Part shown: piece after piece, positions 23,132 through 31,240 of the stretch
Layout: every line of letters begins with the position of its first letter
How positions within the stretch are numbered: the first letter of the stretch is position 1
Assembly (NCBI GenBank): GCA_002493305.1
Contig: DKYJ01000059.1
Span: 20,268-59,419 of the forward strand
Length of the DNA stretch: 39,152 nucleotides
Direction: 5' to 3'
Origin: Clostridiales bacterium UBA7103
GTDB taxonomy: Bacteria > Bacillota > Clostridia > Oscillospirales > Oscillospiraceae
Program-made: the position numbers and the translations under genes
The notes under the pieces: generated by a model
What the model was told of the DNA's origin: nothing
The model's database searches: none
Seen by the model: the letters and a program-made list of their open reading frames with translations, nothing else

Positions 23132-24421
23132 ATGAAGCAGTATTTTGAGATAGTCGATGTTATGGCGCGCGAGATCTTGGATTCCCGCGGCAATCCCACC
23201 GTTGAGGTAGAGGTGACGCTGGATAACGGCATCATCGGCAGAGCCGCCGTGCCCTCCGGGGCTTCCACCGGTATGTATGAGGCCTGCGAGCTGCGCGACG
23301 GGGACGCTTCCCGTTATAACGGCAAGGGCGTGACTTTGGCGGTGGAGAATGTCAACAGCGAGCTTGCCGAGGCGCTGGTGGGGCTCAATGTGCTTGACCA
23401 GACCTCCATTGACAAGATGCTCATTGAAATAGACGGCACGCCTAACAAGACCCGCCTTGGCGCAAATGCCATTTTAGGCGTGTCCCTCGCCTGCGCGAAG
23501 GCGGCGGCGGAGGCCGTGGGCACAGGGCTTTATAACTATATCGGCGGCGTCAACGCCAAGACCCTGCCCGTGCCGATGATGAATGTGCTTAACGGCGGCG
23601 CGCACGCGACCGGCTCCAATGTGGACATTCAGGAGTTCATGATAATGCCGGTTGGCGCGGAGAATTTCCGCGAGGCGCTGCGTATGTGCGCGGAGGTTTT
23701 CCACGCGCTCAAGAAGGTCGTCCCCGCCTCAGGCGTGGGTGATGAGGGCGGCTATGCCCCGAATCTTGACAGCGATGAGGACGCGCTCAAGGCGCTGGTC
23801 GCGGCGATGGAAAAGGCGGGCTACACCCCCGGTGAAGACTTCATGATAGCCATTGACGGCGCGGTGAGCGACTGGTATGACGAGAATGACAAGTGCTACC
23901 ACCTGCCGAAGCGCGGCACGGTAATGACAAGCGAGCAGATGGTGGATATGTGGGAGGGCTTTGTCAACAAGTACCCCATCATCTCCATCGAGGACGGCAT
24001 GGGAGAGAACGACTGGGAGGGCTGGCAGCTTATGACCGAGCGCCTCGGCAGCCGCATCCAGATAGTGGGCGACGATCTTTTTGTCACCAACACCGAGCGC
24101 ATTAAGAAGGGCATCGAGCTCAAGGCCGCAAACTCCGTGCTTATAAAGCTCAACCAGATAGGCACGCTGACCGAGACGCTGGACGCTATCCAGATGGCCC
24201 ACCGCGCAGGCTGGACGGCAGTCGTCTCCCATCGCTCCGGCGAGACGGAGGACACCACCATTGCCGACATCTCCGTTGCCGTCAACGCCGGGCAGATAAA
24301 GACAGGTGCGCCCTCAAGAACTGACCGTGTCGCGAAGTATAACCAGCTGCTGCGCATCGAGGAGGAGCTTTTTGATGCTGCCCAATACCCCGGCAGAGAG
24401 GCTTTTTTCTCGATTAAATAA
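23132..24421 (+). CDS. eno: Enolase (phosphopyruvate hydratase)
   Basis: Glycolytic enzyme interconverting 2-phosphoglycerate and phosphoenolpyruvate. It has 429 residues, full length. Seen: ILDSRGNPTVEVEV at the N terminus, substrate loop PSGASTGMYEA, catalytic Glu region GDEGGYAPN, Mg ligands around SIEDGM and VGDDLF, catalytic Lys in KLNQIGTLTET and the signature SHRSGETEDTTIAD. Own promoter and no terminator behind it, so transcripts can run into the spoIIQ-like gene. Confidence 0.98.
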   Translation: MKQYFEIVDVMAREILDSRGNPTVEVEVTLDNGIIGRAAVPSGASTGMYEACELRDGDASRYNGKGVTLAVENVNSELAEALVGLNVLDQTSIDKMLIEIDGTPNKTRLGANAILGVSLACAKAAAEAVGTGLYNYIGGVNAKTLPVPMMNVLNGGAHATGSNVDIQEFMIMPVGAENFREALRMCAEVFHALKKVVPASGVGDEGGYAPNLDSDEDALKALVAAMEKAGYTPGEDFMIAIDGAVSDWYDENDKCYHLPKRGTVMTSEQMVDMWEGFVNKYPIISIEDGMGENDWEGWQLMTERLGSRIQIVGDDLFVTNTERIKKGIELKAANSVLIKLNQIGTLTETLDAIQMAHRAGWTAVVSHRSGETEDTTIADISVAVNAGQIKTGAPSRTDRVAKYNQLLRIEEELFDAAQYPGREAFFSIK

Positions 24422-24435
24422 AAATTAGCAAATAT

Positions 24436-24464
24436 GTATAAAACCTCCGCTTGCAGGAAAGAAT
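24436..24464 (+). promoter_or_regulatory. SigF-like (forespore) promoter for the spoIIQ-like gene
   Basis: GTATA (24436-24440), a 15-nt spacer and GGAAAGAAT (24456-24464) match the SigF/SigG-type pattern GTATA-N15-GGnnAnAnT described in Bacillus. It lies 50 nt before the coding start. Inference from sequence match and from the product. Confidence 0.65.
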
Positions 24465-24508
24465 AGGCACATACCTAAGCAATCACCTATTACAGCAAAC
24501 GGAGGTTT
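24441..24508 (+). promoter_or_regulatory. Long-range stem hiding the spoIIQ-like ribosome site
   Basis: AAACCTCCGCTTGC (24441-24454) is complementary to GCAAACGGAGGTTT (24495-24508) at 13 of 14 positions; the second arm contains the ribosome site GGAGGT. The first arm lies between the -35 and -10 of the SigF-like promoter, so it exists only in read-through RNA. Confidence 0.7.
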
Positions 24509-24513
24509 ATTCT

Positions 24514-25272
24514 ATGAACAGCAACAGTTCCGGCAGAAAGCTGGAAGGATTTTTCAACGGAAAGGGCTTCTACATAGTCCTTTTCCTGTGCGCCGCGGTT
24601 ATCGGCGTTTCCGCCTGGGTCATGGCGGCAGGGAACGAGACTATGGCAGACGAGAAAAACATCGGCTCCGTCCGCATGGAGAACAGACGGGTGGAGACCA
24701 TTATTGTCCCCTCCGCCGAGACGGAGCCCGTTCTTCAGGAGCAGCCTGAGGAGACGGCACCTATCGTCAACGACGAGGGCCTTAACCAGACGCAGGATTC
24801 CGCGGCTCTTGAAGGGGATGCCAGTAAGGTCTGGCGTGAGGGCGACACCATGGAAGTAGCGGCACCGCTCTATGCCTGGCCCGTCACAGGCGAGGTCAGC
24901 CGCAGCCACGATTTGAGCAATTTGAGCTATGACAACACCATGAAGGATTGGCGTACCCATAGCGGTATTGATATTTTGGCTCCCGTGGGCACGGCTGTCA
25001 CAGCTGCTCACGCCGGCTCCGTTGAGAGCGTCGAGAACGATGAGCTTATGGGTACGGTGGTCACCGTCAGCCACGGCGACGGGGGACGCACCGTATATGC
25101 AAACCTCGACCCGGCGGTCTCCGTGGCCGTGGGCGACTGGGTGGAGCCCGGCAGCCCCATCGGCACCGTGGGCAGCACCGCCATCTGCGAGGTGAGCCAG
25201 GAGGCGCATTTGCACTTTGCCATCACTGTAAACGGCGAGGGTGTAAACCCGCTCAATTATCTGCCAGCGTAA
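24514..25272 (+). CDS. spoIIQ: SpoIIQ-like M23 (LytM) peptidoglycan endopeptidase-domain protein
   Basis: A 252-residue bitopic protein: one membrane helix (about 18-38, YIVLFLCAAVIGVSAWVM), an acidic linker, then an M23 domain (about 135-250). Zinc-site residues are complete: THSGID and the HLHF motif, so unlike the Bacillus protein it should be able to bind zinc, as in clostridial SpoIIQ. In spore formers SpoIIQ joins SpoIIIAH across the two forespore membranes during engulfment. The ATG at 24514 has ACGGAGGT 7 nt upstream; a longer frame from 24451 would run through the promoter. Identity rests on architecture plus the SigF-like promoter; another M23 protein is the alternative. Confidence 0.72.
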   Translation: MNSNSSGRKLEGFFNGKGFYIVLFLCAAVIGVSAWVMAAGNETMADEKNIGSVRMENRRVETIIVPSAETEPVLQEQPEETAPIVNDEGLNQTQDSAALEGDASKVWREGDTMEVAAPLYAWPVTGEVSRSHDLSNLSYDNTMKDWRTHSGIDILAPVGTAVTAAHAGSVESVENDELMGTVVTVSHGDGGRTVYANLDPAVSVAVGDWVEPGSPIGTVGSTAICEVSQEAHLHFAITVNGEGVNPLNYLPA

Positions 25273-25277
25273 TATAC

Positions 25278-25312
25278 AAAAAATCTCCGCGCCCGTGGCG
25301 TGGAGATTTTTT
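25278..25312. terminator. Bidirectional terminator between spoIIQ-like and traX-like genes
   Basis: AAAAAATCTCC-g-CGCC and GGCG-t-GGAGATTTTTT with loop CGT. A and T runs on both sides suit termination of both converging genes. Confidence 0.92.
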
Positions 25313-25315
25313 GTT

Positions 25316-26056
25316 TTATAATACTCGCATAAGACCCAGGATCAGCAGATGCGCGGGGTAAAAGATGTAGAAGAACCATTTGAAAAAACCCCGGCCCCGC
25401 CGCGCTCGCTGACCGTTATACAGGTACACGATACATATGCCCGAAAGGGCGATGCCCGCCATACCGGCAAGGGTATTGGCGATGTTTTTGCCGGTGGACA
25501 GGGCGCCTGAGAAGCCCACGTATTGATAAAAGCCAAAGAACAGCATGGATAAAATAAAACTCAGCTCTATTCGCTGCTTATCGCCCTTTGCCCAGACGAA
25601 AAGCACCGTGAACATCGGCGCGAACACGCCCCAGTCAGAGAAAAGAGAGATGAGCGTCAAACCGGCCACGGCTGCGAGCTTCAGCGCAGGGCTTTGCAGC
25701 TTGTCAAGGACGAGAATGATGAAAAAACACAGCAGCAGGGTGAACATCATGTTCATGCCGGTGAAACGGAGGGCACTCCCGGTGGAAAACGCCAGACAAT
25801 AGGGCAGCTCCGACAGCAGAGCGAACAGGCCAAGGCGCAGGGCGTAGCGCCTTTTGGAGCGGGTATAGCCATAGCCCTCCACCAGAAAATAACACATGGT
25901 GATAGCGGTGAAGTAACCGATGTTGATAAAAAGCATCCACAAGGGGCTGCCGAAGGACAGAAAAATGTTGCCAATGTGGTTTAGAAGCATTGTGAACATG
26001 GCTATGTATTTTATCGCGTCCCGGCTGAGAGGACGGGTGCGTTCCGTGCTGCCCAT
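25316..26056 (-). CDS. TraX-family membrane protein
   Basis: A 246-residue protein with seven or eight hydrophobic segments. The pattern matches TraX (named from F-pilin acetylation, common in Firmicutes without conjugation genes): LSRDAIKYIAMFTMLLNHIG at the N terminus, YFTAITMCYFLVEGYGYTRS, and the C-terminal FYIFYPAHLLIL. A membrane acyltransferase role is known only for F TraX and is not shown for this branch. ATG start with AAGGAGG. No transfer genes nearby. Confidence 0.85.
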   Translation of the reverse strand: MGSTERTRPLSRDAIKYIAMFTMLLNHIGNIFLSFGSPLWMLFINIGYFTAITMCYFLVEGYGYTRSKRRYALRLGLFALLSELPYCLAFSTGSALRFTGMNMMFTLLLCFFIILVLDKLQSPALKLAAVAGLTLISLFSDWGVFAPMFTVLFVWAKGDKQRIELSFILSMLFFGFYQYVGFSGALSTGKNIANTLAGMAGIALSGICIVYLYNGQRARRGRGFFKWFFYIFYPAHLLILGLMRVL

Positions 26057-26079
26057 GGCGGCCTCCTTTTATGACATGA

Positions 26080-26358
26080 TAAGCAGACGGGAGTCGAACC
26101 ATACCGCCCGTCGGCGGCTAATTTAGCCGCTTTTTCCTCTTTTCGTTTTGATGGGCGACAGCCCATCTGCAACTCAAAAAGAAAAAATCAATCAAAATTA
26201 ACTCGCCGACGGGTGCTTCGCAGTTTTAACAGAGCAAATTTTTCTCAAGACGAGGCAAGCGGCGCAGGGAATATCCGTTGATATTGCCAAGCCACTTAAC
26301 GATGTATTGGGGAAAATTGGCCTGTTAAAACCGGCATGGTTCGACTCTCGTCTGCTTA
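26080..26358. repeat. Nested inverted-repeat intergenic element
   Basis: A 279-bp gene-free element bounded by 26-nt inverted ends (26080-26105 and 26333-26358) with two mismatches. Inside are nested pairs: CCCGTCGGCG with CGCCGACGGG (about 26106-26212), palindrome GCGGCTAATTTAGCCGC, hairpin GATGGGC-GACA-GCCCATC, and GTTTTAACAG (26223-26232) with CTGTTAAAAC (26322-26331). No transposase and no open frame worth calling. It may be a MITE-like or REP-like dispersed repeat, or a structured RNA; copies elsewhere would tell. Confidence 0.65.
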
Positions 26359-26393
26359 AGCAATTGCGGCGCTTCCCGCGCCGCAATTGCTTA
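26357..26393. terminator. Perfect 16-bp hairpin downstream of the cupin gene
   Basis: TAAGCAATTGCGGCGC (26357-26372) and its complement (26378-26393) with loop TTCCC, 6 nt after the cupin stop on the minus strand. There is no U tract on that strand and a weak one on the plus strand. It abuts the inverted-repeat element. Confidence 0.5.
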
Positions 26394-26398
26394 GTTCT

Positions 26399-26746
26399 TT
26401 ATTTATACAGCACGAGGGCGATGGCTTCAAGCGTTTCATCGCGTCTGTTTATCAGGCTGTGCCCCTCGCCGTCATCCACAAAGGTGACGTCTCCGGGGCG
26501 GACGGTGACTATCGTGCCGTTGTCGTTATATTCACCCTCGCCCTTGAGAATGTAATATACCTCGCCGTCGCCCTTATGTATATGCCAGCCGACCTCGCAG
26601 TCCTTTTCCAGATACAGGTGACTGAAAACACGACCCTTGCTGTACAGCTCGTCCGCGTCCTCGCGGATATTGCGCATTTTTGCCTGCCCCATGCCGTTGA
26701 ACATCTGCTTAACTACAAAGTTTCTTTCATTTTCGTGTCTTATCAT
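26399..26746 (-). CDS. Cupin-domain protein
   Basis: A small 115-residue single-cupin protein. Seen: cupin motif 1 GWHIHKGDGEVYYILKGEG and motif 2 PGDVTFVDDGEGHSL, which together give the His/Glu metal site. Such small cupins bind a metal and a small ligand or act as isomerases or oxygenases; no specific function can be named. ATG at 26746 is chosen, with GGAG 6 nt upstream; a longer frame from 26782 lacks a ribosome site. Confidence 0.87.
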   Translation of the reverse strand: MIRHENERNFVVKQMFNGMGQAKMRNIREDADELYSKGRVFSHLYLEKDCEVGWHIHKGDGEVYYILKGEGEYNDNGTIVTVRPGDVTFVDDGEGHSLINRRDETLEAIALVLYK

Positions 26747-26894
26747 AATAATCTCCATTCTGCCGCATATCCGGCAGCACAAAAAAGTAAATTGGCATTT
26801 CCATACGCGGCTGAATGGAAATCACCCGGTATGTTCTGCGGTTGCCGCTTCAGAGGCGAGCGGCACGCCGTTTTTGATCAGCAAATATCTTAGA

Positions 26895-27485
26895 TCACAT
26901 TCCCAATTCTTCGTCAATAAGGATGACCTGTGTGCTCATGCCCATCATCGGCCCCCAGTAGACAAGCAGCGCGTTGCATATGCGCGAGGGCATACGGCAG
27001 TCGTGGCATTTGCCGTCAATGCGGCAGGGATTATTGTTGTCAAAGCGAAGATTATTCTGCGTCGCCGCCACATTGCGGGCGCGGTAGAGGGCGGAGTCAA
27101 AATCTGGGCAGAGCTTATTCGTGCCCGCCACGATAAACAGCCGCTTGCTGCCGTAAACCTGCCCGGCAAGGCGGTTGCCCCTGCCGTCGATATTGAGGAT
27201 CTCGCCAGTCTCGGCAATGGCGTTGGCGCTGCTGATGTACACGGGGGCTGCGTTGGCCTTTTCAATAGTCTCCGCGCCGGGAACCTTCCAGTGCCAGTAC
27301 ACGGTGTTATTTTCGCAGAGCTTTTCATAAAGACCCAGCTGATCGGCAGTCTTGCTGCCGCCGATACCGACCTCGGTGCCCTTTATCTCGCCGCAGAGAT
27401 AGTCCGCGGCTTCCGCTCCGGTGGCAAAATGCTTCACGGTGAAGCCGCGAAGCTCAAGATTTTTTATGGTTTTTTCAATGTTCAC
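26895..27485 (-). CDS. LUD-domain protein (LutC/YkgG-like)
   Basis: A 196-residue protein of the LUD domain family, related to LutC of lactate utilisation. Seen: GIGGSKTADQLGLYEKLCEN, VYISSANAIAETGEILNIDG and IVAGTNKLCPDFDSAL. A Cys-rich end (KCHDCRMPSRICN) may bind a metal. Stand-alone copies in Clostridia have no proven function. GTG start at 27485 with AGGAGG 9 nt upstream. No lutA/lutB genes lie nearby. Confidence 0.9.
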   Translation of the reverse strand: MNIEKTIKNLELRGFTVKHFATGAEAADYLCGEIKGTEVGIGGSKTADQLGLYEKLCENNTVYWHWKVPGAETIEKANAAPVYISSANAIAETGEILNIDGRGNRLAGQVYGSKRLFIVAGTNKLCPDFDSALYRARNVAATQNNLRFDNNNPCRIDGKCHDCRMPSRICNALLVYWGPMMGMSTQVILIDEELGM

Positions 27486-27542
27486 CTAAAAACACCTCCT
27501 GTTTTCGATATTCTATCAAAAACAGGAGGCTATTTCAAGCTC

Positions 27543-28568
27543 TTATAGATCTAATGCCTGAGCAAGCTCCTTTGCCGAGAGCGCAAGCTCCTTTGCAAAT
27601 TCCGCGTCAGCGGAGGATACGGCGATGCGTATTGCGGAGACATCGGCCCGGGGAGCTATGCGGAGCTTATAGTTTTGCCCCACAAGCTGTATACCGTTTC
27701 CGTAGTCAGCGCCCATATCCAAAACCAGCTCCGACAATGCGCCCATAAGCTCCGCCCGGCTGCGGCAGGAGCAGAGCTGCACGGCGTCAGCCTCCGGCTC
27801 AGGCTCGGTACCGTCTGCCGCCTGAGCGGGAGAGAACTGGGCGGGCAGGTCGATCTTGAGCCTGCCCTCAAGCGCGTCCACGCAGCACTTGTAGTAGGAC
27901 AGGGGGCTGCCGACATCGCACCAGTAGCCCTCCATGGGAACGCCCAGAAGCAGTGCGTCCTCCCGCAGCAGCAGGGGGAAAAGGTCTTTGGCAAAGTCAA
28001 AACGCTGCCCCTGCGGCACTTTTTCCATGGCCTTGGGGGAGAGAATATATATACCGGTGTTCACAAGATCGGTGACTACCCGACCCCAGAGGGGCTTTTC
28101 TATAAAGGCGCGTACCCTGTCCTCGCCGTCTGTCACAGCAAGGCCGTAGCTCAAAGGCTCCGGGTGACGGTAGAGCGCCAGGGTCACGGCTGCGCCGCGC
28201 TGCCTATGAGCCTGCATAAGTGCCGCAAGGTCAAAATCACAGGCAGCGTCCCCGCTGATAACGAGAAAGTCTTCATCGCCGTAAAAATCCGCGCAGTTTT
28301 TGACACCGCCGGCGGTGCCCAGCGGCTCCTCCTCCACCCGGTATTGGAGCTTTACGCCCAGACGGCTGCCGTCGCCGAAGCAGTCAATGATATCCTGCGC
28401 CCGATACTTCACCGCCGCGCAAATATCCGTAAAGCCGCAGGCCTTGAGCAGCAGAAGGATGTGCTCCATCATGGGCCTGCCCAGAAGGGGCACCAGAGGC
28501 TTCGGCAGTTCACCGGTCACGGCCTTCAGGCGCGTTCCCTCGCCGCCCGCCATTATCACAGCTTTCAT
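27543..28568 (-). CDS. Sugar-1-phosphate nucleotidyltransferase with a phosphomannomutase-like C-terminal remnant
   Basis: Activates a sugar-1-phosphate to an NDP-sugar. Seen: GGEGTRL (8-14) and ELPKPLVPLLGRPMMEHIL, GTAGGVKN, VISGDAACDFD, EKP, NTGIYILSP and GYWCDVGSPLSY, the mannose-1-phosphate guanylyltransferase pattern to about residue 235. After a spacer rich in Pro/Glu/Ala comes an about 80-residue tail (CSCRSRAELMGALSELV; NGIQLVGQNYKLRIAP; AEFAKELALSAKELA) that resembles the last domain of the phosphomannomutase half of clostridial bifunctional enzymes. The beta-helix and catalytic PMM domains usually in between are absent. 341 residues. ATG with GAGGTG upstream. Confidence 0.85.
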   Translation of the reverse strand: MKAVIMAGGEGTRLKAVTGELPKPLVPLLGRPMMEHILLLLKACGFTDICAAVKYRAQDIIDCFGDGSRLGVKLQYRVEEEPLGTAGGVKNCADFYGDEDFLVISGDAACDFDLAALMQAHRQRGAAVTLALYRHPEPLSYGLAVTDGEDRVRAFIEKPLWGRVVTDLVNTGIYILSPKAMEKVPQGQRFDFAKDLFPLLLREDALLLGVPMEGYWCDVGSPLSYYKCCVDALEGRLKIDLPAQFSPAQAADGTEPEPEADAVQLCSCRSRAELMGALSELVLDMGADYGNGIQLVGQNYKLRIAPRADVSAIRIAVSSADAEFAKELALSAKELAQALDL

Positions 28569-28625
28569 GGTTTCACCTCAAATCGATCATGGTTTTATTA
28601 TCTGCCTCAAAAGAGAAATTATTTG

Positions 28626-28654
28626 TTGTAATGCGTGGGGAGTTTTGGTATAAT
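28626..28654 (+). promoter_or_regulatory. Sigma-A promoter of the gdpP-rplI-dnaB block
   Basis: TTGTAA (28626-28631), a 17-nt spacer and a perfect TATAAT (28649-28654), about 45 nt before gdpP. Confidence 0.75.
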
Positions 28655-28705
28655 AAAATATCAAAAATGGGGTAATTTGGATTTTTCAGCAGGAGGTACT
28701 TGGCA

Positions 28706-30700
28706 ATGAAGCTGAACAAGAACATTAAAAGACTGGTGGAGCCGGGTGTGCGGCTGCACCTGTTCTTTCTGGTGCTTTTTGCTGTGGCGACGCTTGTGTT
28801 CCGGCAGTTTTATCTTGCCGCCGCAGAAGGACTTATTATTCTGCTGCTGATAATCTACACGCTTATTGTCCGCAGCCAGAATGAAAAGCAGCTTGCCGCT
28901 TATATAGAATCCATCACCTATGACACGGAAAACGCCAAAAACAACACCCTGATGAATTTCCCCCTGCCGATAGCAGTTTTCCGGTTGGACGATTCCCGCA
29001 TCGTCTGGGGCAATGAGATGTTTTTCGACTTGTGCACCGCGAAGGCTGCCAGACTCGACGCACGTATAACGGACGTGGTGCCGGATTTCTCGGGCAAATG
29101 GCTCATGGAAGGAAAAGACCTATATCCCGGGCTTATCGAGGTGAACGGCAGAAAATTCCGCCTGCACGGGAACCTTATCCGCTCGAAGGACGCGGATAAG
29201 GACAGCGCTTTCATGGGTATAACCTATTGGGTGGATGTTACAGAATATGAGGATATCCGCGTCGAATATGAAAGCTCCCGCCCGGTTCCGGCGATAATCG
29301 CCTTTGACAATCTGGATGAGCTTATGCGCAACCAGCCCGACAAGGTGAAAAACGATATACGCGAGGCTGTGGAGGACAGGCTCCAGCAATGGAGTGATAA
29401 TTACAAGGGGCTTTTCCGCCGCTATGACAGAGACAGATATATTGCCGTGTTTGAAAAACGTGCGGTGGAGCTTATGAAGCAGGACAAGTTCTCCGTTATA
29501 AAGGATATGCACCAGGTGATCAGTCCCACCGGGATAGAGGCATCCATCAGTATTGGCCTTGGAGAGGACGGACAGACGCTGGCGGAAGGGCTGCAGTTTG
29601 CGGATATGGGCATTGAGCTTGCCCTTTCAAGAGGCGGCGATCAGGCGGTCATCAAAAACCGGCTGAGCTTTGAGTTTATCGGCGGCAGGGGCTTTGAGGT
29701 CGAAAAACGCACCAAAGTCCGCTCCCGCGTTATGGCAAATACCCTTGCGGAGCTTGTGCGCGATTCGTCCAGGATTCTGGTTATGGGCCATAAATTCGCG
29801 GACCTTGACTGTGTGGGCGCGGCTGTGGGCATGTGCTGTCTGGCAAGAAAATGCGGGGTGAAATACGCCATCGTTATTGACGGCAACAGGGGCTCCGCCA
29901 ATTCCCTCGTGGAGCGTATGCGCCGGGAGCCGGAATATAAGGACGCGTTTATCAGCCCGCAGGAGGCCATGCTCCGGGCCGATGGACGTACACTGCTCGT
30001 GGTCGTTGACACGAACCGCCCCGAGCAGGTAGAGGACTCCGATCTGCTGGCCGCCTGCAACAGGGTGGCGGTGGTCGATCACCACCGGGTGGCAGCGACT
30101 TATATACAAAACGCTGCGCTGGGCTTTATCGAGCCCTACGCCTCCTCTGCCAGCGAGCTTGTGGCGGAGGTCTTGCAGGAGGTGGCGGAACAGACCGATC
30201 TTCTGCGCTGCGAGGCGGAGGCAATGCTCAGCGGCATAGTGCTGGATACCAAGAGCTTCGCCCTGCGCACCGGAGAGCGAACCTTTGACGCGGCGGCGTT
30301 CCTGCGCCGGGCAGGGGCAGACACTGCCGAGGTCAAGAAGCTCTTCCAAATGGATATGGACTCCACGGTGGCAAGATATAAAGTGCTTCAGGCGGCGCAG
30401 CTATACAGAAATGTTGCCATCGCGGCGCCAAAGGAGCCGCAGACGAGAGTGGTGGCGGCTCAGGCGGCGGATGAGCTTTTGAATATCGCCGGGGTAGAGG
30501 CATCCATTGTGGTGGCACCGGACGGCAAGGGCAGCTCCTTCGCCTCCGCCCGCTCAATCGGAGAGCTGAATGTGCAGATAATAATGGAAAAGCTGGGCGG
30601 CGGCGGCAATTGCAGCGCGGCGGCGGCCCAGTTTGCCGGTATTGCGCCGGAAGAGGCGGTGAAGAGAGTTTACACCGCCATAGACGAATATTTAGGGTAA
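28706..30700 (+). CDS. gdpP: Cyclic-di-AMP phosphodiesterase GdpP
   Basis: A 664-residue membrane enzyme hydrolysing the second messenger c-di-AMP. Domains in order: two membrane helices (about 15-60), a PAS-like domain (about 85-180), a degenerate GGDEF domain (about 190-330; the motif position reads YDRDRY), DHH (GHKFADLDCVGAAVG, VVDTNRP, VVDHHRV, VLDTKSF) and DHHA1 (LGGGGNCSAAAAQ). The DHHA1 motif has Asn where GGGGH is usual. The ATG at 28706 is 9 nt from AGGAGG; the TTG at 28700 is too close. Followed by rplI and dnaB, the conserved Firmicutes order. Confidence 0.95.
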   Translation: MKLNKNIKRLVEPGVRLHLFFLVLFAVATLVFRQFYLAAAEGLIILLLIIYTLIVRSQNEKQLAAYIESITYDTENAKNNTLMNFPLPIAVFRLDDSRIVWGNEMFFDLCTAKAARLDARITDVVPDFSGKWLMEGKDLYPGLIEVNGRKFRLHGNLIRSKDADKDSAFMGITYWVDVTEYEDIRVEYESSRPVPAIIAFDNLDELMRNQPDKVKNDIREAVEDRLQQWSDNYKGLFRRYDRDRYIAVFEKRAVELMKQDKFSVIKDMHQVISPTGIEASISIGLGEDGQTLAEGLQFADMGIELALSRGGDQAVIKNRLSFEFIGGRGFEVEKRTKVRSRVMANTLAELVRDSSRILVMGHKFADLDCVGAAVGMCCLARKCGVKYAIVIDGNRGSANSLVERMRREPEYKDAFISPQEAMLRADGRTLLVVVDTNRPEQVEDSDLLAACNRVAVVDHHRVAATYIQNAALGFIEPYASSASELVAEVLQEVAEQTDLLRCEAEAMLSGIVLDTKSFALRTGERTFDAAAFLRRAGADTAEVKKLFQMDMDSTVARYKVLQAAQLYRNVAIAAPKEPQTRVVAAQAADELLNIAGVEASIVVAPDGKGSSFASARSIGELNVQIIMEKLGGGGNCSAAAAQFAGIAPEEAVKRVYTAIDEYLG

Positions 30701-30719
30701 GCATACAGGAGGAAAAACA

Positions 30720-31166
30720 ATGAAAGTCATATTCAATGTTGATGTTAAGGGTCAGGGCAAAAAGGGCGAGATGAAGGAAGTCTCCGACGGGTATGCGCGC
30801 AACTACCTGCTGCCCCGCAAGCTCGCGGAAGAGGCTACCGCGGACAACATAAACGCCATGAAGCTGCGCGATAAGGCAAAGGCAGCCCAGATAGCCAAGG
30901 AAAAAGCTCAGGCAGAGGACTACGCAAAGCAGCTCTCCGCGGTGCAGGTCGTGGTGAAAGCCAAGGCCGGCGGCGCGGGCAAGCTCTTCGGCGCGGTAAC
31001 CTCTCAGGAGATAAGCCGTGCGCTCAAGGAGCAGTTTGACATGGATATTGAGAAGAACAAAATCGTTCAGGCCGAGCCTATAAAGACCTTCGGCAGCTTT
31101 TCTGTGAAGGTAAAGCTCGGTTATGAGGTCAGCGGCACGGTGAATCTGCTGGTCGTTGAGGGATGA
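30720..31166 (+). CDS. rplI: 50S ribosomal protein L9
   Basis: A 148-residue ribosomal protein that binds 23S rRNA near the L1 stalk. Seen: an N-terminal globular domain with GKKGEMKEVSDGYARNYLLPRKLA (the L9 signature), a long connecting helix rich in Ala/Lys, and the C-terminal domain GKLFGAVTSQEISRAL. CAGGAGG lies 7 nt before the ATG. It lies in the gap between gdpP and dnaB. Confidence 0.97.
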   Translation: MKVIFNVDVKGQGKKGEMKEVSDGYARNYLLPRKLAEEATADNINAMKLRDKAKAAQIAKEKAQAEDYAKQLSAVQVVVKAKAGGAGKLFGAVTSQEISRALKEQFDMDIEKNKIVQAEPIKTFGSFSVKVKLGYEVSGTVNLLVVEG

Positions 31167-31172
31167 TTTTTT

Positions 31173-31210
31173 GAGCAAACGCTGAGCAGATCACCCCTGA
31201 CGGTTTGCTC
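31173..31210 (+). other. Inverted repeat between rplI and dnaB
   Basis: GAGCAAAC (31173-31180) and GTTTGCTC (31203-31210) pair over 8 bp around a 22-nt loop, preceded by a T run. No U run follows, so not a clear terminator; possibly an mRNA processing or attenuation element. Confidence 0.4.
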
Positions 31211-31240
31211 GTCGTTTACTTCTGAAAGGAACTTTTGGTT

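Noticed and set aside
25316..26056. Conjugative element suggested by the TraX-like gene
   Set aside because: No relaxase, coupling protein or pilus genes; TraX homologues are common chromosomal genes in Firmicutes.
26080..26358. tRNA or tmRNA candidate because of GGTTCGACTC at both ends
   Set aside because: The five bases on each side of TTCGACT do not pair as a T stem, no anticodon or acceptor stem is found, and the two copies are inverted ends of a repeat.
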